DNA of 64,000 bases from Duganella qianjiadongensis. Lineage in GTDB: Bacteria > Pseudomonadota > Gammaproteobacteria > Burkholderiales > Burkholderiaceae_D. Of the stretch, positions 17,152 through 24,311 are shown in pieces (within the stretch, counting starts at the first letter, position 1; every line of letters starts with the position of its first letter). A model generated the notes under the pieces. That model was given only the letters and a program-made list of their open reading frames with translations. It was not told where the DNA came from and searched no databases. The stretch is from the NCBI RefSeq assembly GCF_009857915.1, contig NZ_WWCM01000003.1:124001-188000 (forward strand), read 5' to 3'. Both the position numbers and the translations under genes were made by a program.

Positions 17152-18189
17152 ATGCAGGACCGCTTACAGCCCTATACCCGTCTGGCGGCAGTCGTACTGC
17201 TGCTGGTGGGCTGTTTGGCGGTGCTGCGGCCGTTTCTGGCGGCGATACTGTTTGCTGCGGCGATTACCATCGCCAGCTGGCCGGTGTATCTGTATGTGCT
17301 GGCGCGCTGCCGCCAGCGCCGTTCCCTCGCGGCCGCCATCATGAGCGTGGTGCTGACCCTGCTGATCATTGTGCCGCTAGCGGCGGTGACGTGGAATGTA
17401 GCGGATAACATCAGCGTGTTCTACGACCATGTCAAAGCCAGTCTCGATAGCGGCACGCTGGCGCCGCCCGCGTGGCTGAAAGCAATACCCCTGCTGGGCG
17501 AAGCGGCCGATAACTATCTGCGCAAGCTGCTGGGCAGCCGCGAAGAATTGCTGAATCTGGCCAAGAACCTGCTGGAACCGGCGCGCCGTCTGCTGCTGGG
17601 CACCAGTGTGGTGCTGGGCAGCGGCGTGGCGCAGGTGTCGCTGGCAGTGTTTGTCAGCTTTTTCCTGTACCGCGATGGCGCGGCCCTGCATGAAACCCTG
17701 CTGACGGCCATGCATCGCCTGATCGGTCCGCAGGGTCAGATGGTGACGGAGACCGTCAGCCGCACCGTGCGCGGTGTCGTGTACGGCCTGCTGGGCACTG
17801 CGCTGGCGCAGGCTGGCGTGGCCGCCATCGGTTTTCTGATCGCCGGCGTGCCGGCCGTGGCGCTGCTGTCGGCTGCCACCTTTTTGCTGTCGCTGGTGCC
17901 GGTGGGGCCGCCGCTAGTGTGGGGCGGCGCGGCGATCTATCTGTTCGATGCGGGTCAGACCGGCTGGGGCATCTTCATGCTGGTATGGGGCTTCTTTGTG
18001 ATCAGCAGCGTCGACAACGTGGTCAAGCCCATGCTGATCAGCCGTGGCAGCAGCCTGCCCTTCATCCTTGTGCTGCTCGGTGTGACGGGCGGCGTGCTGG
18101 CCTTCGGCTTTGTTGGCCTGTTTATCGGCCCGGCACTGCTGGCGGTGGCGCTGGGCCTGCTGCGCAACTGGAGCGCACCCGCCGCCTGA
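17152..18189 (+). CDS. AI-2E family (YdiK-like) membrane transporter
   Basis: This 345-aa protein has about seven or eight transmembrane helices in the AI-2E/DUF20 family layout, including the conserved middle region RTVRGVVYGLLGTALAQAG and the C-terminal VDNVVKPMLISRGSSLPF and VGLFIGPALLAV. Family members have been linked to autoinducer-2 export, sodium/proton exchange or other small-molecule efflux; which one applies cannot be told here. It starts 3 nt after the SCO1 stop and is probably cotranscribed, although no functional link to the oxidase is known. It is convergent with the CBS-domain gene. Confidence 0.88.
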   Translation: MQDRLQPYTRLAAVVLLLVGCLAVLRPFLAAILFAAAITIASWPVYLYVLARCRQRRSLAAAIMSVVLTLLIIVPLAAVTWNVADNISVFYDHVKASLDSGTLAPPAWLKAIPLLGEAADNYLRKLLGSREELLNLAKNLLEPARRLLLGTSVVLGSGVAQVSLAVFVSFFLYRDGAALHETLLTAMHRLIGPQGQMVTETVSRTVRGVVYGLLGTALAQAGVAAIGFLIAGVPAVALLSAATFLLSLVPVGPPLVWGGAAIYLFDAGQTGWGIFMLVWGFFVISSVDNVVKPMLISRGSSLPFILVLLGVTGGVLAFGFVGLFIGPALLAVALGLLRNWSAPAA

Positions 18190-18204
18190 GCGCGGCGCAG
18201 TGTG

Positions 18205-19563
18205 CTAGTCGTGCTCGGCGTGGTCGTCGCTGTCGTCGCGCGGAATGACTTTCACGAGCAGGATGCGCGGGCCGTTCATCTTGCGCGCTACGATGTCGAA
18301 TTCCTTGAAGCTGATGCGCTGGCCCTGTTTGGGGATGTCGCCCAGTTTCAGCATCAGCAGACCGCCCACTGATTCTACTTCCTCGATACCCAGTTCCTCG
18401 TTTTCGATGTCGATGCCGAGTGCCCGTTCCAGCGACACGATGGGCAGGCTGGCCTTGCCGATCAGCGTGCCGTCAGCTTGCTTGAGCCAGTCGTTTTCGT
18501 TGAGGCGGAATTCGTCGTGGATCTCGCCCACCATGGCACCGAGCAGATTATCGAGCGTGATGAAGCCCAGCGGGCGCTTGCCTTTTTCACCGATCAGGGC
18601 GAAGTGGGGCGCACCGTCGCGGAAGCGGCGGAACTGTTCCAGCGCCGGCGTGCGCGCGGCGATAGTTTCGACCGGCCGCAGGAAGGGCGCCAGATCGGTC
18701 ACCGCCTTGCCCGACTGCTGGGCGAAGAACAGATCCTTCAGGTGGATCACACCGAGTACGGTTTCGTCGTCCTTGTCGTAGTAGGGATAGCGGCTGAAGC
18801 GGTTGCGCAGCATGGTGTCGAGATTTTCCTGCAGCGGGCGGCTGGCATACAGGCCTATCACTTCATTAATCGGCCGCATCAGGTCGGACACCGACATGTC
18901 GCTCAGATCCAGCGTGTGCGCCAGTATCTTGCGTTCTTCCCGATTGAAGTTTTCACCGGGCTGGCTGGTGCGCAGGATCAGCTTCAGTTCATCGATCGAG
19001 TAGTGGCTGTCGTGGCCACCTTTGCCGGACAGGCCCGCCAGACCCAGCACCATGGCGGCGCTGGCATTAAGCACCCAGATAAACGGATACATGGCCCAGT
19101 AGAAGGCGTACAGGGGCAGGGCGCTCCACAGGCTGACCACTTCGGGCAGGCGAATGGCCAGCGATTTCGGCGCCAGTTCGCCCACCACGATGTGCAGGAA
19201 GGAGATCACGCAGAAAGCGAACACGAAGGCGATGCCGTGCACCAGTTCGGGAGCATGGATGCCGATGGCCGCCAGCAGAGGTTCCAGCAGGCCGGCAAAG
19301 GCCGGCTCGCCCACCCAGCCCAGACCCAGCGAGGCGAGGGTGATGCCGAGCTGGCAGGCAGACAGATAGGCATCGAGCTCGCCGTGGACGGTGGCGAGGA
19401 TGCGGCCACGCAGGCCCTGAGTTTTGGCGATGGCGCGCACACGGGTTTTGCGCAGGGTGACAATGCCGAATTCGGCGGCCACAAAGAATCCGTTGAGAGC
19501 AACCAGAATCAGGGCCAGCACGACAAGCAGTAGGTTTTGCATAAAAAGACGGAGACCGTCCAT
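18205..19563 (-). CDS. CNNM/CBS-domain transporter (HlyC/CorC family)
   Basis: This 452-aa membrane protein has, in order, a DUF21/CNNM transmembrane domain (residues about 10-200, with NGFFVAAEFGIVTLRKTRVRA and HIVVGELAPKSLAI), a pair of CBS domains (about 220-345, MRPINEVIGL and VLGVIHLKDLF) and a C-terminal CorC/HlyC domain (about 360-440). Such proteins are linked to magnesium and cobalt efflux; older annotations call them hemolysins. No hemolytic role should be assumed. The start is uncertain: an ATG at 19539 directly before the first helix is an alternative. It is divergent from the small gene at 19696. Confidence 0.88.
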   Translation of the reverse strand: MDGLRLFMQNLLLVVLALILVALNGFFVAAEFGIVTLRKTRVRAIAKTQGLRGRILATVHGELDAYLSACQLGITLASLGLGWVGEPAFAGLLEPLLAAIGIHAPELVHGIAFVFAFCVISFLHIVVGELAPKSLAIRLPEVVSLWSALPLYAFYWAMYPFIWVLNASAAMVLGLAGLSGKGGHDSHYSIDELKLILRTSQPGENFNREERKILAHTLDLSDMSVSDLMRPINEVIGLYASRPLQENLDTMLRNRFSRYPYYDKDDETVLGVIHLKDLFFAQQSGKAVTDLAPFLRPVETIAARTPALEQFRRFRDGAPHFALIGEKGKRPLGFITLDNLLGAMVGEIHDEFRLNENDWLKQADGTLIGKASLPIVSLERALGIDIENEELGIEEVESVGGLLMLKLGDIPKQGQRISFKEFDIVARKMNGPRILLVKVIPRDDSDDHAEHD

Positions 19564-19695
19564 AGTAGAGGAACCCGTATCTTAGCTGACTGCGGTGTTT
19601 CACGCTAAAAGTGCAGCTTGCAACAATGTGTGCAAATTGGCATAAATGCTTGCGGTATAGTAGGGCTGTTACAACAATGGCATCTTCGGGCAGAC

Positions 19696-20058
19696 ATGGA
19701 AGCCGTCCACTACGAGAGCATAGGGCAGATCATTTACGGCTACGCCCGGGCGCGCAACGAGTTTGCCATGCTGCTGGCATCGATCTGCGGCATTGCGCTG
19801 CATGCGCCGCTGACGCTCGATGCCGAACTGGGGCTGATCGATACGGCCCGCCAGCGCGTGCGTGCGGCGGGGCTGGCACGCAAGGTGGTGACGGATTTCG
19901 AAGCCTTGCTCGATTGTTTCCGTTCGCTGCAGCAGATCGATGCGCTGCTGCATCCGGCGCCCCGCGACGGCAGCGCCATCCTGCCCTATCAGCGCCAGTT
20001 ACAGACGGCGCGCTGTCTGCTGGAAGCCAGCCGGCACAATCTGGCAACGCTGCTGTAG
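19696..20058 (+). CDS. Hypothetical protein, 120 aa
   Basis: I do not recognise this protein. The frame has the codon-position GC pattern of its neighbours and reads as an all-alpha soluble protein with no signal peptide (SIGQIIYGYARARNEFAML, RKVVTDFEALLDCFRSL). The ATG at 19696 is the best start but has only a weak ribosome site; the frame is open further upstream. It is convergent with the LysR gene (13 nt between the ends). Overlapping frames on both strands are open too, so moderate doubt remains about which frame is used. Confidence 0.55.
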   Translation: MEAVHYESIGQIIYGYARARNEFAMLLASICGIALHAPLTLDAELGLIDTARQRVRAAGLARKVVTDFEALLDCFRSLQQIDALLHPAPRDGSAILPYQRQLQTARCLLEASRHNLATLL

Positions 20059-20071
20059 AGTGCCTGGCGCG

Positions 20072-20983
20072 CTAGTCGGCCACCGCGAACGGGCCGTCCT
20101 GCACCGTGCCTAGGATGGCGGCGATAGCCGGATGGGTAATTCTGCGCGCATTGGAAATCGCATAGAACTGCTCGCGCAGCTCCGGCGCATGCCCTACCAG
20201 TACGGCCCCGAACTGTGTTTCGATATCGGCCGCCAGAGCCGACGGCGCAAAAAACAGCCCCATGCCATTGCGGCCGAACGTGTTGAGCATGGCGTTATCT
20301 TCGAATTCGCCCACCACTTCGGGCCGCACGCCGTGTTCGATAAACCATGCGTCGATGCGTCCGCGCAGCGCATTGTTGCGGGTGGGGAGCAGCAGCGGCG
20401 CACCGTGCAGGCTGGCCGGGAAATTGCGCCGGTAGCGCTGCGCCAGCTTGCGCGTGCCGAAGAGCTGCATGGCGCTTTCACCGAGCAGGTGGCTGAAGAC
20501 TTTCAGGCTGCCGCCGGCCCGTACGGTGCGGTCGGTCAGCACCACGTCGAGTTTGCCCAGCGCCAGATCGGCCAGCAGCGATTCGAATTCATCTTCCATG
20601 CACACCAGCCGCACCTGCTGTTCCAGCTGCTGGGTGGCCTGCAGCAGACGGTAGGCCACCAGCTTGGGCAGCGAGTCGGAAATGCCCACGGTGAGGCGCA
20701 TCTTGCCGGCTTCGGATTCCTCCAGTGCATCCTGCAGCTGGTCGCCCAGCAGGAAGATCTGCTCGCAGTAATTCAGGGCTAGCCGGCCCGCTTCGGTCGG
20801 CACCAGCCGCCGTCCCTGCGGCTCCAGCAGCTGCTTGCCTATGCTCTGTTCCAACAGTGCCAGCTGCATGCTGATGGTCTGCACGGCCAGCCCCAGCTTC
20901 TCTGCTGCCCGCGTTACACCGCCTTCTTTGGCCACCATGTAGAAGAAATACAGGTGGCGGAAATTCAGTCCGGAAGTTTTCAT
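20072..20983 (-). CDS. LysR-family regulator (NhaR-like)
   Basis: This 303-aa protein has an N-terminal winged helix of the NhaR subgroup: NFRHLYFFYMVAKEGGVTRA, then AVQTISMQLALLEQSIGKQLLE as the recognition helix region. A LysR substrate-binding domain follows. NhaR in E. coli responds to sodium and activates the NhaA antiporter gene and others; no nhaA is adjacent here. The ATG at 20983 was chosen because the alternative at 21013 is a TTG. The gene is divergent from the DUF475 gene at 21087, with about 100 nt of AT-rich DNA containing a long direct repeat between them. It probably controls that cluster. Confidence 0.88.
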   Translation of the reverse strand: MKTSGLNFRHLYFFYMVAKEGGVTRAAEKLGLAVQTISMQLALLEQSIGKQLLEPQGRRLVPTEAGRLALNYCEQIFLLGDQLQDALEESEAGKMRLTVGISDSLPKLVAYRLLQATQQLEQQVRLVCMEDEFESLLADLALGKLDVVLTDRTVRAGGSLKVFSHLLGESAMQLFGTRKLAQRYRRNFPASLHGAPLLLPTRNNALRGRIDAWFIEHGVRPEVVGEFEDNAMLNTFGRNGMGLFFAPSALAADIETQFGAVLVGHAPELREQFYAISNARRITHPAIAAILGTVQDGPFAVAD

Positions 20984-21031
20984 ATCTTCTGTTTTTTCGA
21001 AGTAATTCTTCAATTATCTTCTATTTTTTTA
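20984..21031. repeat. Direct repeat in the LysR/DUF475 intergenic region
   Basis: TATCTTCT followed by GTTTTTT (from 20984) recurs as TATCTTCT followed by ATTTTTT (from 21016). The offset is 32 nt, three helical turns, so both copies face the same side of the DNA. This could be a tandem binding site of the adjacent LysR regulator; that is inference. The first copy overlaps the regulator's own start codon. Confidence 0.5.
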
Positions 21032-21086
21032 AATAGAGTTTTTCTCTACACTGCATCCCATCGTCAAAACAACAAGTGAGTAAAGC

Positions 21087-22133
21087 ATGAAGCACTTCAA
21101 AGTGTCTTTTCTCGTTACTGCGCTCTGTCTGGCAGCAGCGGGCTGGTGGGGATATGCATTAAGCGGCTGGGGCGGCGCCCTGTCGGCAGTCGGGATAGCC
21201 GCGATTCTGGCGGCGATGGAAGTGTCGCTGTCGTTCGATAACGCGGTGGTCAATGCCTCCGTGCTGAAAACCTGGGATGCCTACTGGCAGAAGCTGTTCC
21301 TCGGCGTGGGCATCATTATCGCCGTGTTCGGTATGCGTCTGCTGTTCCCGCTGGTGATCGTGGCGGTGGCGGCCGATATCGGCATCATGGATGTGTGGCA
21401 TCTGGCGCTCAATGATCCGCAGACTTATTCCATGCACCTGACCAATCACCACGCCGAGGTGGCGGCTTTTGGCGGCATGTTCCTGCTGCTGGTATTCCTT
21501 AACTTCCTGTTCGACCACGAGAAGGAAGTGCACTGGCTGGGCCACGTCGAGCAGAAGCTGGGCGCACTGGGCAAGGTGTCGTCGATCGCTGTGATGATCG
21601 CCATGGGCGTACTGCTTGGGTCCATGAGTCTGGTGTCTGAAGCGCAGAAGCTGGTGGTGCTGATTTCCGGTCTGTGGGGCATTCTGATCTACGTCGGTGT
21701 AGATGCGATCAGCAACCTGCTGGAAAAGGAAGAAGAGGGCAGCAATGTCGGTGATCTGGTCAAGAAGGGCGGCATTGGCGGCTTCCTGTATCTGGAAGTG
21801 CTCGACGCGTCGTTCAGCTTCGACGGTGTGATCGGCGCCTTTGCGATTACCACCGACGTGGTGATCATCATGCTGGGCCTGGCCATAGGCGCCATGTTTG
21901 TGCGTTCGCTGACGGTGTATCTGGTGAAGAAGGGCACGCTGGACGAATTCGTCTTCCTCGAACACGGCGCCCACTACGCCATCGGTATCCTCGCCGCGAT
22001 CATGCTGGCCAGTATGAAGTATCACATCCCGGAACTGTTCACGGGGCTGATAGGTGTGGCCTTCATCGCTGCTTCGCTGTGGTCCTCGGTACGCCATCGT
22101 CGCCAGCAGCAGGCGGCCGCGATCACCGCCTGA
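21087..22133 (+). CDS. DUF475 (TerC-superfamily) membrane protein
   Basis: This 348-aa protein has about nine transmembrane helices. It carries two acidic motifs within membrane segments typical of the TerC/DUF475 group, AAMEVSLSFDNAVVNASVL near residue 45 and LEVLDASFSFDGVIGAFAIT near residue 235; the Asp residues suggest metal ion binding or transport. TerC relatives are linked to tellurite resistance and manganese export. It is followed on the same strand by terD, an AIM24-type gene and a second terD, forming a ter-type stress cluster. The next gene starts about 110 nt downstream, so an internal promoter is possible. The LysR gene lies divergently upstream. Confidence 0.9.
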   Translation: MKHFKVSFLVTALCLAAAGWWGYALSGWGGALSAVGIAAILAAMEVSLSFDNAVVNASVLKTWDAYWQKLFLGVGIIIAVFGMRLLFPLVIVAVAADIGIMDVWHLALNDPQTYSMHLTNHHAEVAAFGGMFLLLVFLNFLFDHEKEVHWLGHVEQKLGALGKVSSIAVMIAMGVLLGSMSLVSEAQKLVVLISGLWGILIYVGVDAISNLLEKEEEGSNVGDLVKKGGIGGFLYLEVLDASFSFDGVIGAFAITTDVVIIMLGLAIGAMFVRSLTVYLVKKGTLDEFVFLEHGAHYAIGILAAIMLASMKYHIPELFTGLIGVAFIAASLWSSVRHRRQQQAAAITA

Positions 22134-22242
22134 GTCAGAACACGTCAAGAATCCGGCGCGCCGTTAAAAACGGACACGGCACGCCGCCTGTAGTAGCGGG
22201 GCTATCCCCAAAGTCCGCGGTTTCTTTTAGGAGTAACACATT

Positions 22243-22818
22243 ATGGCAATCAGTCTGCAAAAAGGTGGCAACGTTAATCTGAGCAAGGAGGCTCCCGGCC
22301 TCAACAAAGTGGTGATCGGTCTGGGCTGGGACGTGCGCAGCACCGATGGCAAGGATTTCGACCTCGACGGTTCGGCCTTCCTGCTCAAAGTCGATGGCAA
22401 GGTGCGCGCCGATAACGACTTCGTCTTCTACAACAACCTGAAATCGGCCGATCAGTCGGTGGCGCACTCGGGCGACAACCGCACCGGCGCCGGTGATGGC
22501 GACGACGAAACGGTGACCATCGATCTGAGCCGCGTGCCGGCCGATGTGGAGCGTATCGCCATCTGCGCCACCATCCATGAAGGCGACGAGCGCCGGCAGA
22601 ACTTCGGCATGGTGCAGCGCGCTTTCATCCGCTGCGTGAATGCGGCCAACAGCGGCGAGATCGCCCGCTTCGATCTGTCGGAAGACGGTTCGACCGAATC
22701 GGCCATGATTTTCGGTGAAGTCTACCGTCACGGCGGCGACTGGAAATTCAAGGCCGTAGGTCAGGGTTACAAGGGCGGTCTGGGTCCGCTCGCTGCATCG
22801 TTCGGCGTGCGCGTTTAA
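22243..22818 (+). CDS. terD: TerD-family calcium-binding stress protein (first copy)
   Basis: This 191-aa TerD protein starts with the family phrase [20 protein letters not shown], continues with VIGLGWDVR, and contains the Asp-rich calcium site [15 protein letters not shown] near residues 80-95. C-terminally it shows the family ending ([20 protein letters not shown]). TerD proteins bind calcium and belong to a membrane-associated stress complex also linked to tellurite and phage resistance. TAGGAG lies upstream of the ATG. It is the first of three tightly spaced genes (18 and 20 nt gaps). Confidence 0.95.
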   Translation: MAISLQKGGNVNLSKEAPGLNKVVIGLGWDVRSTDGKDFDLDGSAFLLKVDGKVRADNDFVFYNNLKSADQSVAHSGDNRTGAGDGDDETVTIDLSRVPADVERIAICATIHEGDERRQNFGMVQRAFIRCVNAANSGEIARFDLSEDGSTESAMIFGEVYRHGGDWKFKAVGQGYKGGLGPLAASFGVRV

Positions 22819-22836
22819 ACGGAAGGGGACTCTATC

Positions 22837-23535
22837 ATGCCTGTATTTTCGATTACCGGTGACATCGATCCTTTCCTGCATGTGTCGCTCGCCCATGGTG
22901 AAAAAATCTATTGCGAATCCGACGCGATGGTGATGATGGAAGCGGGCCTCGATCTGAAAGGCAGGATGACGGGCGGCCTCGGTGCGGCACTGATGCGCCG
23001 CTTCGCCAACGGCGAGTCCTTTTTCCAGCAGCACATCGAAGCAGTGCGTAGCGGCGGCGACTGTCTGCTGGCGCCATGCCTGCCCGGTGCCATGCAGGTG
23101 CTCGATGTGGGAGCGCGCCAGTATCTGCTCAGCGACGGCGCGTTCGTCGCCGCCAGCGACAAGGTGGAGCTGAAGGTGCGCATCCAGAGTCTGGGCAATG
23201 CACTGTTCGCCCAGAGCGGCGGCTTCTTTATCACCGAAACGGCCGGGGTGGGACAGGTGGCGGTGTCGGGCTTCGGCGCGATCTCGCAGCTGGAGGTCAC
23301 GCCCGGCAATGACATGATCATCGATAACGCCCACGTGGTGGCATGGGATAGCACGCTGCGCTACGAGATCTCCGTCACCACCGGCAGCAGCGGCGGCTTC
23401 CTCGGCAATCTGGTGAATAGCCAGACCAGTGGCGAAGGCATGGTGCTGCGCTTTTCGGGGCAGGGCAAGATACTGATCTGTTCGCGCAATCGCGCAGCCT
23501 TCCAGCTGTGGGCGCAGCGCGGCGCGCAGCAATAA
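22837..23535 (+). CDS. AIM24/TIGR00266-family protein
   Basis: This 232-aa protein has the AIM24-type beta-sandwich pattern: repeated Gly-rich beta strands, ESDAMVMMEAGLDLKGRMTGG near the start, and GGFFITETAGVGQVAVSGFG with TPGNDMIIDNAHVVAWD in the second half. Family members accompany terD genes in many bacteria, and the yeast relative is mitochondrial; the molecular function is unknown. GGAAGGGGA precedes the ATG. It is flanked by two terD genes with very short gaps and is surely cotranscribed with them. Confidence 0.9.
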   Translation: MPVFSITGDIDPFLHVSLAHGEKIYCESDAMVMMEAGLDLKGRMTGGLGAALMRRFANGESFFQQHIEAVRSGGDCLLAPCLPGAMQVLDVGARQYLLSDGAFVAASDKVELKVRIQSLGNALFAQSGGFFITETAGVGQVAVSGFGAISQLEVTPGNDMIIDNAHVVAWDSTLRYEISVTTGSSGGFLGNLVNSQTSGEGMVLRFSGQGKILICSRNRAAFQLWAQRGAQQ

Positions 23536-23555
23536 ACGATTTCAAGGAGTCAGCA

Positions 23556-24137
23556 ATGACGGTTAATTTGAGCAAGGGCCAGAAAATTTCGCTGGTCAAA
23601 GAGAGTGGCGGCGCGCTGGGTCGCGTCACCATGGGGCTGGGCTGGGACGCCATCAAGAGCAAGGGTTTCTTCGGCTTCGGCGCCAAGACGGAAGCCGTCG
23701 ATCTCGATGCTTCCTGCGTCATGTTCGATGAGGGCGGCCGTCCGGTCGATGTGATCTGGTTCCGCCAGTTGCGCAGCCGTGACGGCAGCGTGCTGCATAC
23801 GGGCGATAACCGCACCGGTGCCGGCGATGGTGACGATGAGCAGATCAATGTCGATCTGAATGCCGTGCCGGCCTCTGTCAAGAGTCTGGTGTTCACGGTG
23901 AACAGCTTCACCGGCCAGACTTTCGCGCAGGTGGAGAACGCCTACTGCCGGCTGCTCGACGCGAGCCAGAACCAGGAAGTGGCGCGCTTCAACCTGTCCG
24001 TGCAGGGACCGCACTCGGCGCAGATCATGGCCAAGCTGTATCGCCACAACGGCGAATGGAAAATGCATGCAATCGGCGAGAACGGCAAAGGCCGCACCTT
24101 CGATGAATTACTGCCGCAGATAGGCGCCCATCTGTAA
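23556..24137 (+). CDS. terD: TerD-family calcium-binding stress protein (second copy)
   Basis: This 193-aa second TerD paralog has NLSKGQKISLVKESGGALGR at the start, then VTMGLGWDAIKSKGFFGFG, and the calcium site [15 protein letters not shown] near residues 88-102. It differs from the first copy by an insert in the N-terminal part (KSKGFFGFGAKTEAVD). I chose the ATG at 23556 because AAGGAG lies upstream; the frame extends back into the AIM24 gene without a better start. A strong terminator follows directly, closing the cluster. Confidence 0.95.
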   Translation: MTVNLSKGQKISLVKESGGALGRVTMGLGWDAIKSKGFFGFGAKTEAVDLDASCVMFDEGGRPVDVIWFRQLRSRDGSVLHTGDNRTGAGDGDDEQINVDLNAVPASVKSLVFTVNSFTGQTFAQVENAYCRLLDASQNQEVARFNLSVQGPHSAQIMAKLYRHNGEWKMHAIGENGKGRTFDELLPQIGAHL

Positions 24138-24159
24138 CGCCGGTTTTGTAGTCGCCCTT

Positions 24160-24190
24160 GGCAGCGGGGAAGTATTCCCGCTGCCTTTTT
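24160..24190 (+). terminator. Intrinsic terminator of the ter cluster
   Basis: GGCAGCGGG (24160-24168) pairs with CCCGCTGCC (24177-24185), extended by a short imperfect stretch, and a T-run follows. It lies 22 nt after the second terD stop. Confidence 0.93.
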
Positions 24191-24244
24191 TATTGCTGGA
24201 TTGCTCGAAGAGAATGATGATGTTTTAAATGCATGTCATACGAC

Positions 24245-24275
24245 GTGTAACATCTGCGTCACAAAGCAATGTTAC
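24245..24275 (+). promoter_or_regulatory. Possible PhoB box and inverted repeat before the PAP2 phosphatase
   Basis: GTGTAAC (24245-24251) and GCGTCAC (24256-24262) are spaced by 11 bases, the layout of a Pho box half-site pair, though each differs from the CTGTCAT consensus. Overlapping this, GTAACAT (24247-24253) and ATGTTAC (24269-24275) form a perfect inverted repeat with a 15-nt spacer. Either could be an operator. The phosphatase role of the gene makes phosphate control plausible. Confidence 0.35.
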
Positions 24276-24311
24276 CGTTCTGCTACTTTAACCAACAGTA
24301 ACGGAAATCGT

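Noticed and set aside
18205..19563. Hemolysin annotation for the CBS-domain protein
   Set aside because: The name is historical; domains indicate a CNNM/CorC-type ion transporter, and no toxin features are present.
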